Source of the DNA: Polynucleobacter hirudinilacicola
GTDB taxonomy: Bacteria; Pseudomonadota; Gammaproteobacteria; Burkholderiales; Burkholderiaceae
Assembly (NCBI RefSeq): GCF_002192535.1
Contig: NZ_NAIA01000001.1
Location: 185,333 to 249,332 of the forward strand
Length of the DNA stretch: 64,000 bases
Direction of reading: 5' to 3'
The position numbers were made by a program, and so were the translations under genes. The notes below the pieces were generated by a model. The model saw only the letters and a list, made by a program, of their open reading frames with translations. It was not told where the DNA came from and made no database searches. Of the stretch, positions 38,785 to 47,837 are shown one piece after another; within the stretch, counting starts at the first letter, position 1, and each line of letters opens with the position of its first letter.

Positions 38785-40114
38785 TTTTTGCTCCTAACAC
38801 CACAATCTTCATGCGATCCATTGCAAGATATTTTTGGAAAGCTGCCGTCACTTGCTCTAAAGTAACTGCCTCTACTTGTTTAGTCCAAATCTCCATCGTA
38901 TCAAGCGGTAACTCGTTCCATGCAATAGATGACACGTTGTCTAATAATTTACGATTGTTATCGATACGCAATGGATAGCCATTCACTAAGTTGGATTTAG
39001 CAGCAAGCAGTTCAGATGGCGTTGGGCCATCAGCAATAAATTTTGCAATGGTTGAACTCATGACCTCAAGAGCCATTGCAGCTTGATCACTCTTAGTTTG
39101 CAGGCCCGCCCGGAAAATACCGGTATCTTTGCCAGGAATGAAGTAACTAGAAACGCTGTAGGCAAGTCCACGCTTCTCGCGCACCTCTGCCATTAAGCGG
39201 GATACAAATCCTCCGCCGCCCAATACGTAATTACCCACTAAAAGCGGAAAGTAATCAGGGTTACTGCGAGTGACTGCCGTCATGCCCATTGCAATGTGCG
39301 CTTGCTGAGAATCAAAAGGGATCTGAATTTCTCTTTGCGCCAAAGGCTCCACTGGTGAGCGCTGTAGTTCTGGCAACCTCGCAATCGGGGCACCAGACTG
39401 TGGAATCTTTTGCAGCAGAGTTTGCATAATTTCATCAGCCCGTGCTCGATCGACATCACCCACAATACTCACAATCATGCGATCGCTACGATAAAACTGC
39501 TTATGAAATTGGATCAAATCATTTGCGCTAACTGCCGCAACCGTTTTGACTGTCGGTGCATTTCCAAGCGGGTAATCACCATATACAGACTTTGTAAAAC
39601 GGCGGTCTAAGACAAACTCAGGCTTTGTTTCTGCTTCAAGTAAATTAGTAATCGTCCTCTGCTTTTCACGCTCAAGAATTTTTACATCATAAGTAGGGGC
39701 ACTCAGCATTGCCGCCGCCAATCTCACAGCTCGATCACGTAGATCTTTTCTGCTTAAGCTGCGGATACGCAAAATAGCACGCTCACCACCAACCGATAAG
39801 CCAATATTGGCTCCTAAATCAGCAATCTCATCTGCAATCTGAGCTTCACTTAAGAGGCCTTGATCACCCCGAACTCCGTAATTCATGAGACTAGCCGCCA
39901 TATCCGCTAAACCACTCTTACTAGCTGGGTCATAGCGATCACCCGCGTCAATACTGACTTCAATATCGACCATCGGAAGTGTCTTGGTTTGAACTAAATA
40001 GCCTTGAGAACCCTTAAAACTATCCAGCTTCTCAATCGGCAAAATAGCATGAGCGACGCTAAGGCAACCTAAACTCAGCAGGCAAGCTGAAATACTTCTC
40101 TTGAGGGTATTCAT
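38777..40114 (-). CDS. M16-family zinc peptidase homologue lacking the HxxEH motif
   Basis: The 445-residue protein has a signal peptide (residues 1-23, ending VAHA) and M16 fold blocks (DIEVSIDAGDRYDPASKSGLA, LGGGGFVSRLMAEVREKRGL, AYSVSS). The zinc-binding HxxEH motif is replaced by ADMAASLMNYG, so it should be inactive. The retained C-terminal R/Y block (REKRGLAYSV) suggests it pairs with the active subunit encoded just upstream, as in mitochondrial processing peptidase. Translation is coupled to that gene by TAATG at 40114. Confidence 0.92.
   Translation of the reverse strand: MNTLKRSISACLLSLGCLSVAHAILPIEKLDSFKGSQGYLVQTKTLPMVDIEVSIDAGDRYDPASKSGLADMAASLMNYGVRGDQGLLSEAQIADEIADLGANIGLSVGGERAILRIRSLSRKDLRDRAVRLAAAMLSAPTYDVKILEREKQRTITNLLEAETKPEFVLDRRFTKSVYGDYPLGNAPTVKTVAAVSANDLIQFHKQFYRSDRMIVSIVGDVDRARADEIMQTLLQKIPQSGAPIARLPELQRSPVEPLAQREIQIPFDSQQAHIAMGMTAVTRSNPDYFPLLVGNYVLGGGGFVSRLMAEVREKRGLAYSVSSYFIPGKDTGIFRAGLQTKSDQAAMALEVMSSTIAKFIADGPTPSELLAAKSNLVNGYPLRIDNNRKLLDNVSSIAWNELPLDTMEIWTKQVEAVTLEQVTAAFQKYLAMDRMKIVVLGAKNK
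38791..38795 (-). promoter_or_regulatory. Shine-Dalgarno site for the AUA start of rsmD
   Basis: AGGAG on the minus strand, six bases before the ATA at 38784-38782, inside the end of the upstream M16 gene. Spacing is optimal for this ATA and poor for the GTG at 38724. Confidence 0.5.
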
Positions 40115-41484
40115 TATTTACCCTCCTTACTGACTTCTTGAGATTTACGCGCTTGGGGATCAAGAACACCAATGGTTAATCCCTCATCAATTAAATATTT
40201 TTTGGCAACTGCCTGAACTTGCTCTGGAGTAATGGTTTGCATTTTCTCTAGCATGTAATCAATATCCCGCCATGAAAATCCGGCCATCTCGGTAGTGCCA
40301 ATTTCCATTGCCTGACCAAAGATGGAATCGCGCTTATAAATTTGGTCGGACAGAATGCGTACCTTAATACGCTTGAGTTCAGACTCTAAAATTCCCTTTT
40401 GCTTCAACTCATCTAAAGCCTTGCGAATACTTGCTTGGGCCTGGTTAACAGTCTTTCCCTTTGCCACAGCAACACTAATGAGAAATAGTTCTGGTCCACG
40501 AGAAATCATGTCGTACCCAACACCAACATCGTTCACCACTTTTTCTTGTTTAACCAAGGTTCTATTTAAACGAGCATTGTCATAACCATCGAGTACAGCC
40601 GTTAGTAGCTCAAGAGCATAAGGCTCCGGATCATCAAGCTTGCCAGGCTCTAGGCGCGGTACCTTCCACGCCATAGCCAATTGGGAGCTATCGGCTGGCG
40701 CCTTCACCTGCACTTGCTTCACTCCCTTTTGCGCTGGCTCAATCTGAGGCTTACGAACTGGCAATTCATGCGCAGTAATGGCGCCGTAATACTTTTCTAC
40801 GACTTTGAGAATTTGCTTAGGGTCTACATCACCGCTAATAACTACGGTTGCATTATTTGGTGAGTACCAACTGCGGTACCAATCACGCGCATCGGCAGGT
40901 TTCATATTTTGCAAATCATTCATCCAGCCGATTACTGGATGACGATAAGGCGAACTCATATAAGCAGTAGCCATGAGTGATTCGTTTAAAAGGCTACTAG
41001 GATTATCTTCGGTACGTAAACGACGCTCTTCCATCACGACCTGAATTTCTTTTAAGAACTCTGCATCATCGAAATTGAGATTAGACATTCGGTCTGCTTC
41101 AAGTCTAATCACTTCATCTAACTTCGATTTTTCAACTTGCTGAAAATAAGCTGTGTAATCGCGTGAAGTAAACGCATTCTCGCGCCCACCAACAGCCGCT
41201 ACTAATTTAGAGAACTCTCCCGCCTTCACTTTATGAGTGCCCTTAAACATCATATGTTCAAGTACATGGGCCACACCGGTTTTGCCGTTGACCTCATCCA
41301 TTGAGCCTGCCCGATACCAAACCATGTGGGCAACAGTAGGGGCGCGATGATCCTCTCGAACAATGAGCTTCAATCCATTGTTCAGCATGAATTCATGTGT
41401 ATCGGCAGAACTACTGCTGGCAGCCCAAGATAATTGAGCAAACAGAAGAAATAAAAAGGAAATTCGGAGTAAATTAGAACGCAT
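40114..41484 (-). CDS. M16-family zinc metallopeptidase (active subunit)
   Basis: The 456-residue protein has a signal peptide (residues 1-21, ending SWAAS). The inverted zinc motif is HVLEHMMFKGTH (HxxEH), with the third ligand expected in the following acidic block (EVIRLEADRMSN). It is a periplasmic peptidase of the pitrilysin family. The next gene encodes its partner lacking the motif; together they probably form a heterodimer. Substrates are unknown. It is transcribed divergently from ftsY (63 bp between starts). Confidence 0.93.
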   Translation of the reverse strand: MRSNLLRISFLFLLFAQLSWAASSSSADTHEFMLNNGLKLIVREDHRAPTVAHMVWYRAGSMDEVNGKTGVAHVLEHMMFKGTHKVKAGEFSKLVAAVGGRENAFTSRDYTAYFQQVEKSKLDEVIRLEADRMSNLNFDDAEFLKEIQVVMEERRLRTEDNPSSLLNESLMATAYMSSPYRHPVIGWMNDLQNMKPADARDWYRSWYSPNNATVVISGDVDPKQILKVVEKYYGAITAHELPVRKPQIEPAQKGVKQVQVKAPADSSQLAMAWKVPRLEPGKLDDPEPYALELLTAVLDGYDNARLNRTLVKQEKVVNDVGVGYDMISRGPELFLISVAVAKGKTVNQAQASIRKALDELKQKGILESELKRIKVRILSDQIYKRDSIFGQAMEIGTTEMAGFSWRDIDYMLEKMQTITPEQVQAVAKKYLIDEGLTIGVLDPQARKSQEVSKEGK

Positions 41485-41547
41485 CTGCTAAATCACCATA
41501 TCCCAAGAATTAAATTGATAAGATGCAAGGTTTAAATTGTATCGATT

Positions 41548-42438
41548 ATGTTCGGCTTACGTAAAACTCTCGGATCCCTTTTCAAATCAAGCAAAACTGA
41601 TGAGGCTTGGTTTGATACTTTAGAAGAATCACTAATTCAAAGTGATGTGGGTCTACCTACGACCCAACAATTGATGAGTAAGCTTCGTAAGGCAGCTAAA
41701 TCAGAAAAAGCCTCTAGTTCTGAAGAGCTACAAGCACTAATGATTGATGAAGTCGGCGAACTACTAAAAGCATTAGAGCCCTCCCCAAATCCCCTCTTTG
41801 AATCCAAGCAGATCAATATCCCAGAGGTATGGTTGGTAGTAGGGGTAAATGGTGCTGGTAAGACAACGACTATTGGCAAACTTTGTAGGCTTTTTCAGTC
41901 TCAGGACAAATCCGTTCTCCTGGCAGCAGGAGATACCTTTAGAGCAGCCGCACGCAACCAATTGCAAGAATGGGGTAGTCGCAATCACGTGGACGTTATT
42001 ACTCAAGAAGGTGGTGATGCTGCTGCCGTTGCTCATGACGCTATCCATTCAGCGATCTCTCGCAAAAGTGATATCTTGATTATTGATACCGCTGGACGTC
42101 TTGCTACTCAAGACCATCTCATGGAAGAACTCAAGAAGGTCAAACGGGTCATTGGCAAGGCTCTTCCTGGCGCGCCACACCATACTTTACTCATACTTGA
42201 TGGCAATACTGGTCAGAATGGCTTAAGCCAAGTAAGAGCTTTTCATACAGCCTTAGGTCTCACTGGAATCATCGTTACCAAGCTTGATGGCACCGCTAAG
42301 GGCGGCGTTATCTGCGCCTTGGCACATACCCTCCAAGAAGGGTCAAAACCCGCCATATTGGCCCTAGGCAAAGGTGAGGGGATTGATGATTTAGCCCCAT
42401 TCACAGCCAAGCAGTATTCATCAGAATTATTCAATTAA
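41548..42438 (+). CDS. ftsY: Signal recognition particle receptor FtsY
   Basis: The 296-residue protein is the SRP-receptor GTPase. It has the N domain (LEESLIQSDVGLPTTQQLM) and G domain with VGVNGAGKTTTIGKLCRLF, LLAAGDTFRAAARNQLQEW, IDTAGR and TKLDGTAKGGVI. It lacks the long acidic A domain that makes E. coli FtsY about 497 residues. Membrane binding must therefore rely on the short N-terminal amphipathic stretch (MFGLRKTLGSLFKSS). rpoH follows 91 bp downstream, with ftsX and ftsE missing from between. Confidence 0.97.
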   Translation: MFGLRKTLGSLFKSSKTDEAWFDTLEESLIQSDVGLPTTQQLMSKLRKAAKSEKASSSEELQALMIDEVGELLKALEPSPNPLFESKQINIPEVWLVVGVNGAGKTTTIGKLCRLFQSQDKSVLLAAGDTFRAAARNQLQEWGSRNHVDVITQEGGDAAAVAHDAIHSAISRKSDILIIDTAGRLATQDHLMEELKKVKRVIGKALPGAPHHTLLILDGNTGQNGLSQVRAFHTALGLTGIIVTKLDGTAKGGVICALAHTLQEGSKPAILALGKGEGIDDLAPFTAKQYSSELFN

Positions 42439-42466
42439 ATCAGATAGTTAAAGACTCTATAAACCA

Positions 42467-42493
42467 TTAGCACTCTCTTGACAGGAGTGCTAA
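42467..42493 (+). promoter_or_regulatory. CIRCE element (HrcA operator) upstream of rpoH
   Basis: TTAGCACTC (42467-42475), a nine-base spacer, and GAGTGCTAA (42485-42493) match the CIRCE consensus without mismatch. The spacer contains TTGACA (42478-42483), so HrcA binding would cover a promoter -35 box. The element is 37 bp from the rpoH ATG. Confidence 0.93.
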
Positions 42494-42506
42494 AATAGAA
42501 TCCTAT
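42478..42506 (+). promoter_or_regulatory. Candidate rpoH promoter
   Basis: TTGACA (42478-42483) lies inside the CIRCE spacer. A weak -10 candidate TCCTAT (42501-42506) is 17 bases downstream. TAAAAT (42491-42496) is an alternative -10 for a different -35. The exact start is unresolved. Confidence 0.45.
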
Positions 42507-42529
42507 TAACACCTCATATTTACTAAAAA

Positions 42530-43459
42530 ATGGTTCAAAAGAAATCCGACAATCCGAATATGCAAAGACTGCCCGTCGCGCAGACTGCGGCGGCGTCTGC
42601 ATTTCCGATGTTGCCCTCCCTTGGGGTTGGCACTCTTGATTCATACATTGCATACGTCAATCGCGTACCAATGCTGAGCGCTGCAGAAGAGTTACATCTT
42701 GCGCAGGAATTTCGTCGTACTGAAAATGTAGATGCCGCTAGGACTTTAGTGCTCTCCCATTTACGTTTGGTTGTATCTGTTGCTCGCCAATATCTTGGCT
42801 ATGGCATTCCGCACGCTGACTTAATTCAAGAAGGCAATATTGGCTTGATGAAAGCGGTAAAGCGTTACGACCCAAATAATGGTGCACGCTTAGTGTCTTA
42901 CGCAATTCACTGGATCAAAGCAGAAATTCATGAGTACATTCTCAAGAATTGGCGCTTGGTCAAAATGGCAACGACCAAAGCACAGCGTAAATTGTTTTTT
43001 AACTTACGCAGTAACAAACCAACTTTAAGCGCTCTCACTCCAAGTGAAGTGGCTGCATTAGCTAAAGCGCTTGACGTTAAGGGCTCAGACGTTAAAGAAA
43101 TGGAAATGCGTCTTGCTGGTGGCGATGTTGCACTAGAAGGTGAAGACACTGATGAAGATGCAGCCTATGCGCCGATTCAATGGCTTGCTGATAACACCCA
43201 AGAGCCTACACAGCGTATTGCCAGCAATGAAGCTGATGCACTCCAGGGCCCTAAGCTAGATCAAGCCTTGATGGCCTTAGACGAGCGTAGTCGCAATATT
43301 GTGCAGTCACGTTGGTTAGCAATGGATGCCGATGGTAATGGTACAAAAACACTGCATGACCTTGCCAATGAATATAGCATCTCTGCGGAACGCGTTCGTC
43401 AAATTGAGACAGCAGCTCTCAAAAAGATGCGCGGCATGTTGCAAGCTCAAGCAGCCTAA
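42530..43459 (+). CDS. rpoH: RNA polymerase heat-shock sigma factor RpoH
   Basis: The 309-residue sigma-32-type factor has region 2 (HLRLVVSVARQYLGYGIPHA, DLIQEGNIGLMKAVKRYDP) and the RpoH box area around IKAEIHEYILKNWRLVKMAT. Region 4 ends in LANEYSISAERVRQIETAAL and KKMRG. It directs transcription of heat-shock genes. A perfect CIRCE element 37 bp upstream suggests repression by HrcA, linking the two heat-shock circuits. The gene converges on sco1 with 25 bp between them. Confidence 0.97.
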   Translation: MVQKKSDNPNMQRLPVAQTAAASAFPMLPSLGVGTLDSYIAYVNRVPMLSAAEELHLAQEFRRTENVDAARTLVLSHLRLVVSVARQYLGYGIPHADLIQEGNIGLMKAVKRYDPNNGARLVSYAIHWIKAEIHEYILKNWRLVKMATTKAQRKLFFNLRSNKPTLSALTPSEVAALAKALDVKGSDVKEMEMRLAGGDVALEGEDTDEDAAYAPIQWLADNTQEPTQRIASNEADALQGPKLDQALMALDERSRNIVQSRWLAMDADGNGTKTLHDLANEYSISAERVRQIETAALKKMRGMLQAQAA

Positions 43460-43484
43460 GCTCCTTCAGCCTCCACACACTCTT

Positions 43485-44075
43485 TTACCTTAAAAGCTCT
43501 TTCAAGTCATGCGCCAAGGTCTCAGGACCTTGAGCATGCTTAATATATAAACGCAGGCGCCCTTCTGGATCAAACGCGTAACTACCGGCCGTGTGATCCA
43601 TCGTATACGAACCAGGGCTTGTACCAGGCACCTTCTTGTAATAAATCTTAAAGTCCTTAGCAACCTTCTCTAAAGCAGCATCATCAACTGGGCGAAGGCC
43701 CAAGAAACGTGGATCAAATGCCGGTACATACTGCTTCAAAATAGCAGCAGTATCTCGTTCAGGATCAACGGTCACAAAAAGCACCTGTACCTTATCGGAT
43801 TGAGGCCCCATTAGCGCCATGACTTGCTGCATTTCTGTCAAAGTGGTTGGACAGATATCGGGACACTGGGTATAGCCAAAGAACATCACTACAACCTTGC
43901 CCTTAAAGTCAGCCAGTGTTCTCACCTTACCATCGGGATCTACTAAGCTAAAGTCCTTACCAAAGGCAGTGCCGCCAGTGATATCGATATTTTTAAACTC
44001 AGGCTTTGGGCTACAAGCAGTTAATGCAATAAGCAGAGCAGCAATACAGCAGTTACGCAAAAAAGTGATGTTCAT
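43485..44075 (-). CDS. SCO1/SenC copper chaperone lipoprotein
   Basis: The 196-residue protein has a lipobox (LLIALTACSPKP), so it is probably a lipoprotein. The thioredoxin-like SCO domain has the copper site CPDIC in FFGYTQCPDICPTTLTEMQQ and the histidine in MDHTAGSYAFDPEGR. SCO proteins deliver copper to the CuA site of cytochrome oxidase subunit II. It is the last gene of the ctaA-ctaB-sco run; one base separates it from ctaB. Confidence 0.95.
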   Translation of the reverse strand: MNITFLRNCCIAALLIALTACSPKPEFKNIDITGGTAFGKDFSLVDPDGKVRTLADFKGKVVVMFFGYTQCPDICPTTLTEMQQVMALMGPQSDKVQVLFVTVDPERDTAAILKQYVPAFDPRFLGLRPVDDAALEKVAKDFKIYYKKVPGTSPGSYTMDHTAGSYAFDPEGRLRLYIKHAQGPETLAHDLKELLR

Positions 44076-44076
44076 T

Positions 44077-44970
44077 TCAGAGGAAGTAGTGATCTATCAG
44101 CAACGCCGCAAAGAGCAAAGACAAATAGCTAATTGAAAAACGGAAAGTTTTTTTAGCCAAAGCATCGCTATAAGAAATAAACAATGCAATGGCATAGGCC
44201 AAGAAAATTAAGCCAAGAATAATGGCCGAAACGAGATATACCATGCCACTCATACCGTAGATATAAGGCAGCATGGTCGCCGCAATCAAGATCAAGGTGT
44301 ACAAGAGAATATTCAGCAAGGTAAAACGCTCACCATGAGTTACTGGCAACATTGGTAAACCAGATTGCACATAGTCATCGCGACGATATAAAGCTAAGGC
44401 CCAAAAGTGCGGGGGCGTCCAGACAAAAATAATCAAGACCAAGAGCCAAGCTTCGGCAGAGAGCGTGTTGGTTACTGCAGCCCAGCCCAGTGCTGGAGGC
44501 ATGGCTCCGGAGAGTCCACCAATCACAATATTTTGTGGAGTAGCTGGTTTTAATAACCAGGTGTAAATCACTGCATAGCCCACAAAAGTTGCCAAGGTCA
44601 GCCACATTGTTAATGGGTTACAAAAATTCCAAAGAATAACCATCCCGAGCGCACCCAGAATGATGGAGAAAACAATAATATGAAACGGTGTCACTTCTCC
44701 AGTAGCAGAGGGGCGCCAAGAAGTACGCTTCATCTTTGCATCGACTGCTTGCTCGATTAAACAGTTCACAGCAAACGCAGCACTTGCTAATAACCAAATT
44801 CCAACAACTCCACCAATTAGCACGGGATAGGGAACCATACCTGGGGTAGCCAGGAACATCCCAATCAAGGCACAAAAAACGGCGAGTTGAGTCACCCTGG
44901 GTTTAGTTAAAACCCAGTACTGACGCCAACGTGGCATTGCCACTGACCTAGATGTTTGAGGTGTACTCAT
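44077..44970 (-). CDS. ctaB: Protoheme IX farnesyltransferase (heme O synthase)
   Basis: The 297-residue membrane enzyme has about nine helices and the UbiA-type aspartate motif region ([19 protein letters not shown]) with a second block ([19 protein letters not shown]). It adds a farnesyl group to heme b to give heme O. Its start overlaps ctaA by four bases, so heme O and heme A synthesis are coupled. Confidence 0.96.
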   Translation of the reverse strand: MSTPQTSRSVAMPRWRQYWVLTKPRVTQLAVFCALIGMFLATPGMVPYPVLIGGVVGIWLLASAAFAVNCLIEQAVDAKMKRTSWRPSATGEVTPFHIIVFSIILGALGMVILWNFCNPLTMWLTLATFVGYAVIYTWLLKPATPQNIVIGGLSGAMPPALGWAAVTNTLSAEAWLLVLIIFVWTPPHFWALALYRRDDYVQSGLPMLPVTHGERFTLLNILLYTLILIAATMLPYIYGMSGMVYLVSAIILGLIFLAYAIALFISYSDALAKKTFRFSISYLSLLFAALLIDHYFL

Positions 44971-46094
44971 CGCTTTGTCATCTTCTTATGAAGAGATGGG
45001 CCCCAAGATGCCCAAGAACTCATTCTGACTAAACAGAATACTAGAGCCGCGGAACCGGCAGTGTGTAATAAAGCAGCCAACAATGGCCACTGGAAGATAA
45101 CGTTTGATATACCAGTGATCACTTGCAATAGAAGTAAGGCGAGCAGCAGTTTGGCAAAGCGGCTCAGACCAGATAACACTGGTGTTGCTAACTGCAAAGC
45201 TTTCAGACTCAGAACGCTCAAGACAACCAACACTGCTACGGCAAATAAGCGATGGGCCCAATGAATGGTTTGTAGCGCAATTGGAGAAATAAATTCACCT
45301 TGAGCATTAAGGCCCAATTGACGCCAAAGGGTAAAGCCTTCGCCCCAATTAGTCTCTGGCCACGCCGCCCCCAGACAAGTAGGAAAATCGGGGCAAGCCA
45401 AGACAGCGTAATTAGTGCTGACCCAAGCGCCCAAAAAGATTTGGATAGCGAGAACTACAAAAGCAATGAGTAGTAATTGAGCTGGCAAAGGACGTATACG
45501 TAGAGTATGAATTGAAGAAGCACTTTGCTCCCAAGCTTGCTGAGCATAAACAGTTAAGCAAGCCAATAAAACTAAAGCCAGCATCAGATGAATGGTCACA
45601 ATGATGGGCTGTAATTTAAGCGTCACAGTCCAAGCGCCAAAAGCGCCCTGAACACATACCAAGAAGAGCAATCCTAGACTTGCCCAAAAAGGCATCTTCC
45701 CTAAAGACTTTATCTTGCTAAAGGCAGTAACAACCTGAATCAAAATTAAGGCACCCACCGTCATTGCTAAGTAACGGTGAATCATTTCGATCCAAGCCTT
45801 GATCACCGTCACAGGACCACTGGGCATAGCAGCTTCCGCTTGTTGAATTTCACCAAGAGCATGAAAGGGGTTGGAGACTCCGTAACACCCCGGCCAATCA
45901 GGACAACCAAGCCCAGAATCAGTCAAACGGGTAAACGCACCAAACACAATCAGATCAAAAGTCATGAAGACCAAAACCCAATTGAGTTTTTGAAAAAAGC
46001 TATAGCCTGGTCTTGTCCACAGATAAGCTAATGGCAGCCCTGCGAATACGATCGCAATAGCAGCCAGCTCCAAGAATAAAACAAAAGTAGACAT
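44967..46094 (-). CDS. ctaA: Heme A synthase (CtaA/Cox15)
   Basis: The 375-residue protein has eight predicted helices with paired histidines (for example [20 protein letters not shown]). The family block [19 protein letters not shown] follows helix 2. It oxidises the heme O methyl to formyl, giving heme A for subunit I. The start is coupled to the upstream uncharacterised gene by TAATG at 46094. Confidence 0.96.
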   Translation of the reverse strand: MSTFVLFLELAAIAIVFAGLPLAYLWTRPGYSFFQKLNWVLVFMTFDLIVFGAFTRLTDSGLGCPDWPGCYGVSNPFHALGEIQQAEAAMPSGPVTVIKAWIEMIHRYLAMTVGALILIQVVTAFSKIKSLGKMPFWASLGLLFLVCVQGAFGAWTVTLKLQPIIVTIHLMLALVLLACLTVYAQQAWEQSASSIHTLRIRPLPAQLLLIAFVVLAIQIFLGAWVSTNYAVLACPDFPTCLGAAWPETNWGEGFTLWRQLGLNAQGEFISPIALQTIHWAHRLFAVAVLVVLSVLSLKALQLATPVLSGLSRFAKLLLALLLLQVITGISNVIFQWPLLAALLHTAGSAALVFCLVRMSSWASWGPSLHKKMTKR

Positions 46095-46750
46095 TACAAA
46101 TTTTCACCCTTGCGATTCAACTTCAAGAGTTTTTCTAAATCTTTTTTGATGCTGGTAAATTCTTTAGGAGAATTTGTCACTGGGAAATACATCATCTTGG
46201 CTGGACTTGGATCAATTAACTGAATCTGTTGTCCGGCACCTTCTTTATTGAGCCAAGCCTCAAATTCCGCCCTTAACTTGGGGTCTGTTGGGGCTGCAAC
46301 AACCTTTAATCCAGCAGCCTGCTCGTCATAGGCCTTCGCAACCTCAGGGTCTACAGGCTTGCCATCAGTATTGACCCATAGCAACTGAACGCGTTTACTT
46401 TCTCTGCCCACAGCAACTCTGACCTGACGCATCAAAAATAAAGCTTCAAGACAATTTTCATCTTTGATTTGGCATTCACCAGCAGGGCGTGCAATGAGTA
46501 AAGTCCATTTGCCTTGCAGCGGCACATTGAACCACGCAGGATTTAATTCTTGTGCTGGATAGACCAAAGTTCCGAAATTGGTTTTTCCACCCTCAGGCTT
46601 AATCACGTAATACGCCAAATAAGAGGCAATCACTGGTGCAGCACATGCAAGCAATAACAAGAGCATTTGAATTCGGCCACGGCGAGTACGTGCATTGATT
46701 GCCGACGAATCCATTTGTGAAGCCGGTATTAATAACTCTCTATCACTCAC
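46094..46750 (-). CDS. Uncharacterised membrane-anchored protein of the cytochrome oxidase cluster
   Basis: The start is taken as GTG at 46750 (MSDRELLIPASQ), which overlaps the SURF1 stop as GTGA, giving 218 residues; an ATG at 46714 is the alternative. One transmembrane helix lies near residues 29-48 (LLLLLACAAPVIASYLAYYV). The extracytoplasmic remainder has a thioredoxin-like look (KWTLLIARPAGECQIKDENC, LLWVNTDGKPVD) but no CxxC; its two cysteines are seven apart. Homologues sit in the same place in Burkholderiales oxidase clusters. A role in oxidase assembly is inferred from location only. Confidence 0.75.
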   Translation of the reverse strand: MSDRELLIPASQMDSSAINARTRRGRIQMLLLLLACAAPVIASYLAYYVIKPEGGKTNFGTLVYPAQELNPAWFNVPLQGKWTLLIARPAGECQIKDENCLEALFLMRQVRVAVGRESKRVQLLWVNTDGKPVDPEVAKAYDEQAAGLKVVAAPTDPKLRAEFEAWLNKEGAGQQIQLIDPSPAKMMYFPVTNSPKEFTSIKKDLEKLLKLNRKGENL

Positions 46751-47532
46751 CCTTGATCCCCATTCATACCCTGCCGCCGAAATTGCCGCAGGCCAGTAAT
46801 CAGCCAAAATAAGAAGCCGCAAGCGGCTAAAGCAAACCACTGGAATGCATAAGCATAATGGCGATCGACTCCGGTCGTCAGAGGAGCCCACTCACGCAGT
46901 AAGCCATCATCAATACCAGTATCAATCTCCCGCAAAATATAAGGGCTTTGCACCCAGCCGCGCAGCTTGCCCTCGCCAGCTAAATCAAAATTCTGCTCAA
47001 TGCGGGGCTTATCAATATCTACTGGGACTTTACTTTCACCAAGTGCATAGACCCTGCCAGGATGGGCAAACACAATACCCTCAATATTGACTACATTGGC
47101 CGGCGTTTTAACTGGTGGCAAAGACTCACGATTTTCATTGTTGCGCGGTGCCCAACCCCGATTAATCCAAAGCACCTCATCGCGCCCCTCCAATTGCATG
47201 GGCATGAGAAGATAAAAACCGGACTGTGAAGTATTGCTTCCGACAGGGGGAATCGGTCTTGGTCGGTTATCCAACCAAATGGCTGCCTGGGGAAGATATT
47301 GGCCTCGCGCAATCATGCGACGCTCACTTGCATCTTCTAAGATGAAGGGGCCTGAATTCGCACTCAAAATTGGCATCTGTTGGCGAGCTAATAAATTCGC
47401 CGCCAAACCTATCTTAGTGTCAGCCCTACTCAACTGCCAAATGCCAGCAGCACAGCCAATGGCAATGACCAGCAAGGCTGATACAGTAGCAACTATGCGC
47501 TTAGTAATGAGGGCGGTAAAAAGGTTATTCAA
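46747..47532 (-). CDS. SURF1 family cytochrome oxidase assembly protein
   Basis: The 261-residue protein has the SURF1 layout. A helix at about 12-31 (RIVATVSALLVIAIGCAAGIW), a large periplasmic loop and a second helix near 231-249 (YAFQWFALAACGFLFWLI) are visible. Loop motifs include WLDNRPRPIPPVG, LWINRGWAPRNNENRE and the C-terminal HYAYAFQWFALA. SURF1 helps insert heme A into subunit I. It is divergent from the DUF2909 gene, with 24 bp between starts. Confidence 0.94.
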   Translation of the reverse strand: MNNLFTALITKRIVATVSALLVIAIGCAAGIWQLSRADTKIGLAANLLARQQMPILSANSGPFILEDASERRMIARGQYLPQAAIWLDNRPRPIPPVGSNTSQSGFYLLMPMQLEGRDEVLWINRGWAPRNNENRESLPPVKTPANVVNIEGIVFAHPGRVYALGESKVPVDIDKPRIEQNFDLAGEGKLRGWVQSPYILREIDTGIDDGLLREWAPLTTGVDRHYAYAFQWFALAACGFLFWLITGLRQFRRQGMNGDQG

Positions 47533-47556
47533 AAGATTTAAAAATAAGGATTTGAG

Positions 47557-47769
47557 ATGAAGTGGATTATTCCAATTGTCCTACTAATGATTGTTACCAG
47601 CCTAGGATCAGCCCTGTACTACATGATGAAAGATCGTGGCAATAGCTCCAGAATGGTTCACTCACTCATGCTGCGTATCGGCCTATCAGTCGCCCTATTC
47701 ATTGGAATCCTGCTAGCCCATTATTTTGGACTGATTGAGGCTACCGGCATCAAGGTCGGGACAAACTAA
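47557..47769 (+). CDS. Twin-transmembrane DUF2909 protein
   Basis: This 70-residue protein is almost entirely two helices (WIIPIVLLMIVTSLGSALYY and IGLSVALFIGILLAHYFGL) joined by a basic loop (KDRGNSSRMV). It belongs to the DUF2909 family that recurs in Burkholderiales oxidase clusters. It is the only plus-strand gene inside the cox region and ends in a strong hairpin. Function unknown. Confidence 0.88.
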   Translation: MKWIIPIVLLMIVTSLGSALYYMMKDRGNSSRMVHSLMLRIGLSVALFIGILLAHYFGLIEATGIKVGTN

Positions 47770-47803
47770 AAGCAGCCATCTCAGAAGAGAACACCTAAAA
47801 ATC

Positions 47804-47830
47804 AATCGGGGCTTAACGCCCCGATTTTTT
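47804..47830. terminator. Bidirectional terminator between DUF2909 and ctaE
   Basis: AATCGGGGC (47804-47812) and GCCCCGATT (47818-47826) pair around TTAAC. T-runs follow on both strands (TTTT to 47830 on plus; GATTTTTAGG on minus), so it can end both converging genes. Confidence 0.9.
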
Positions 47831-47837
47831 AATCTGC

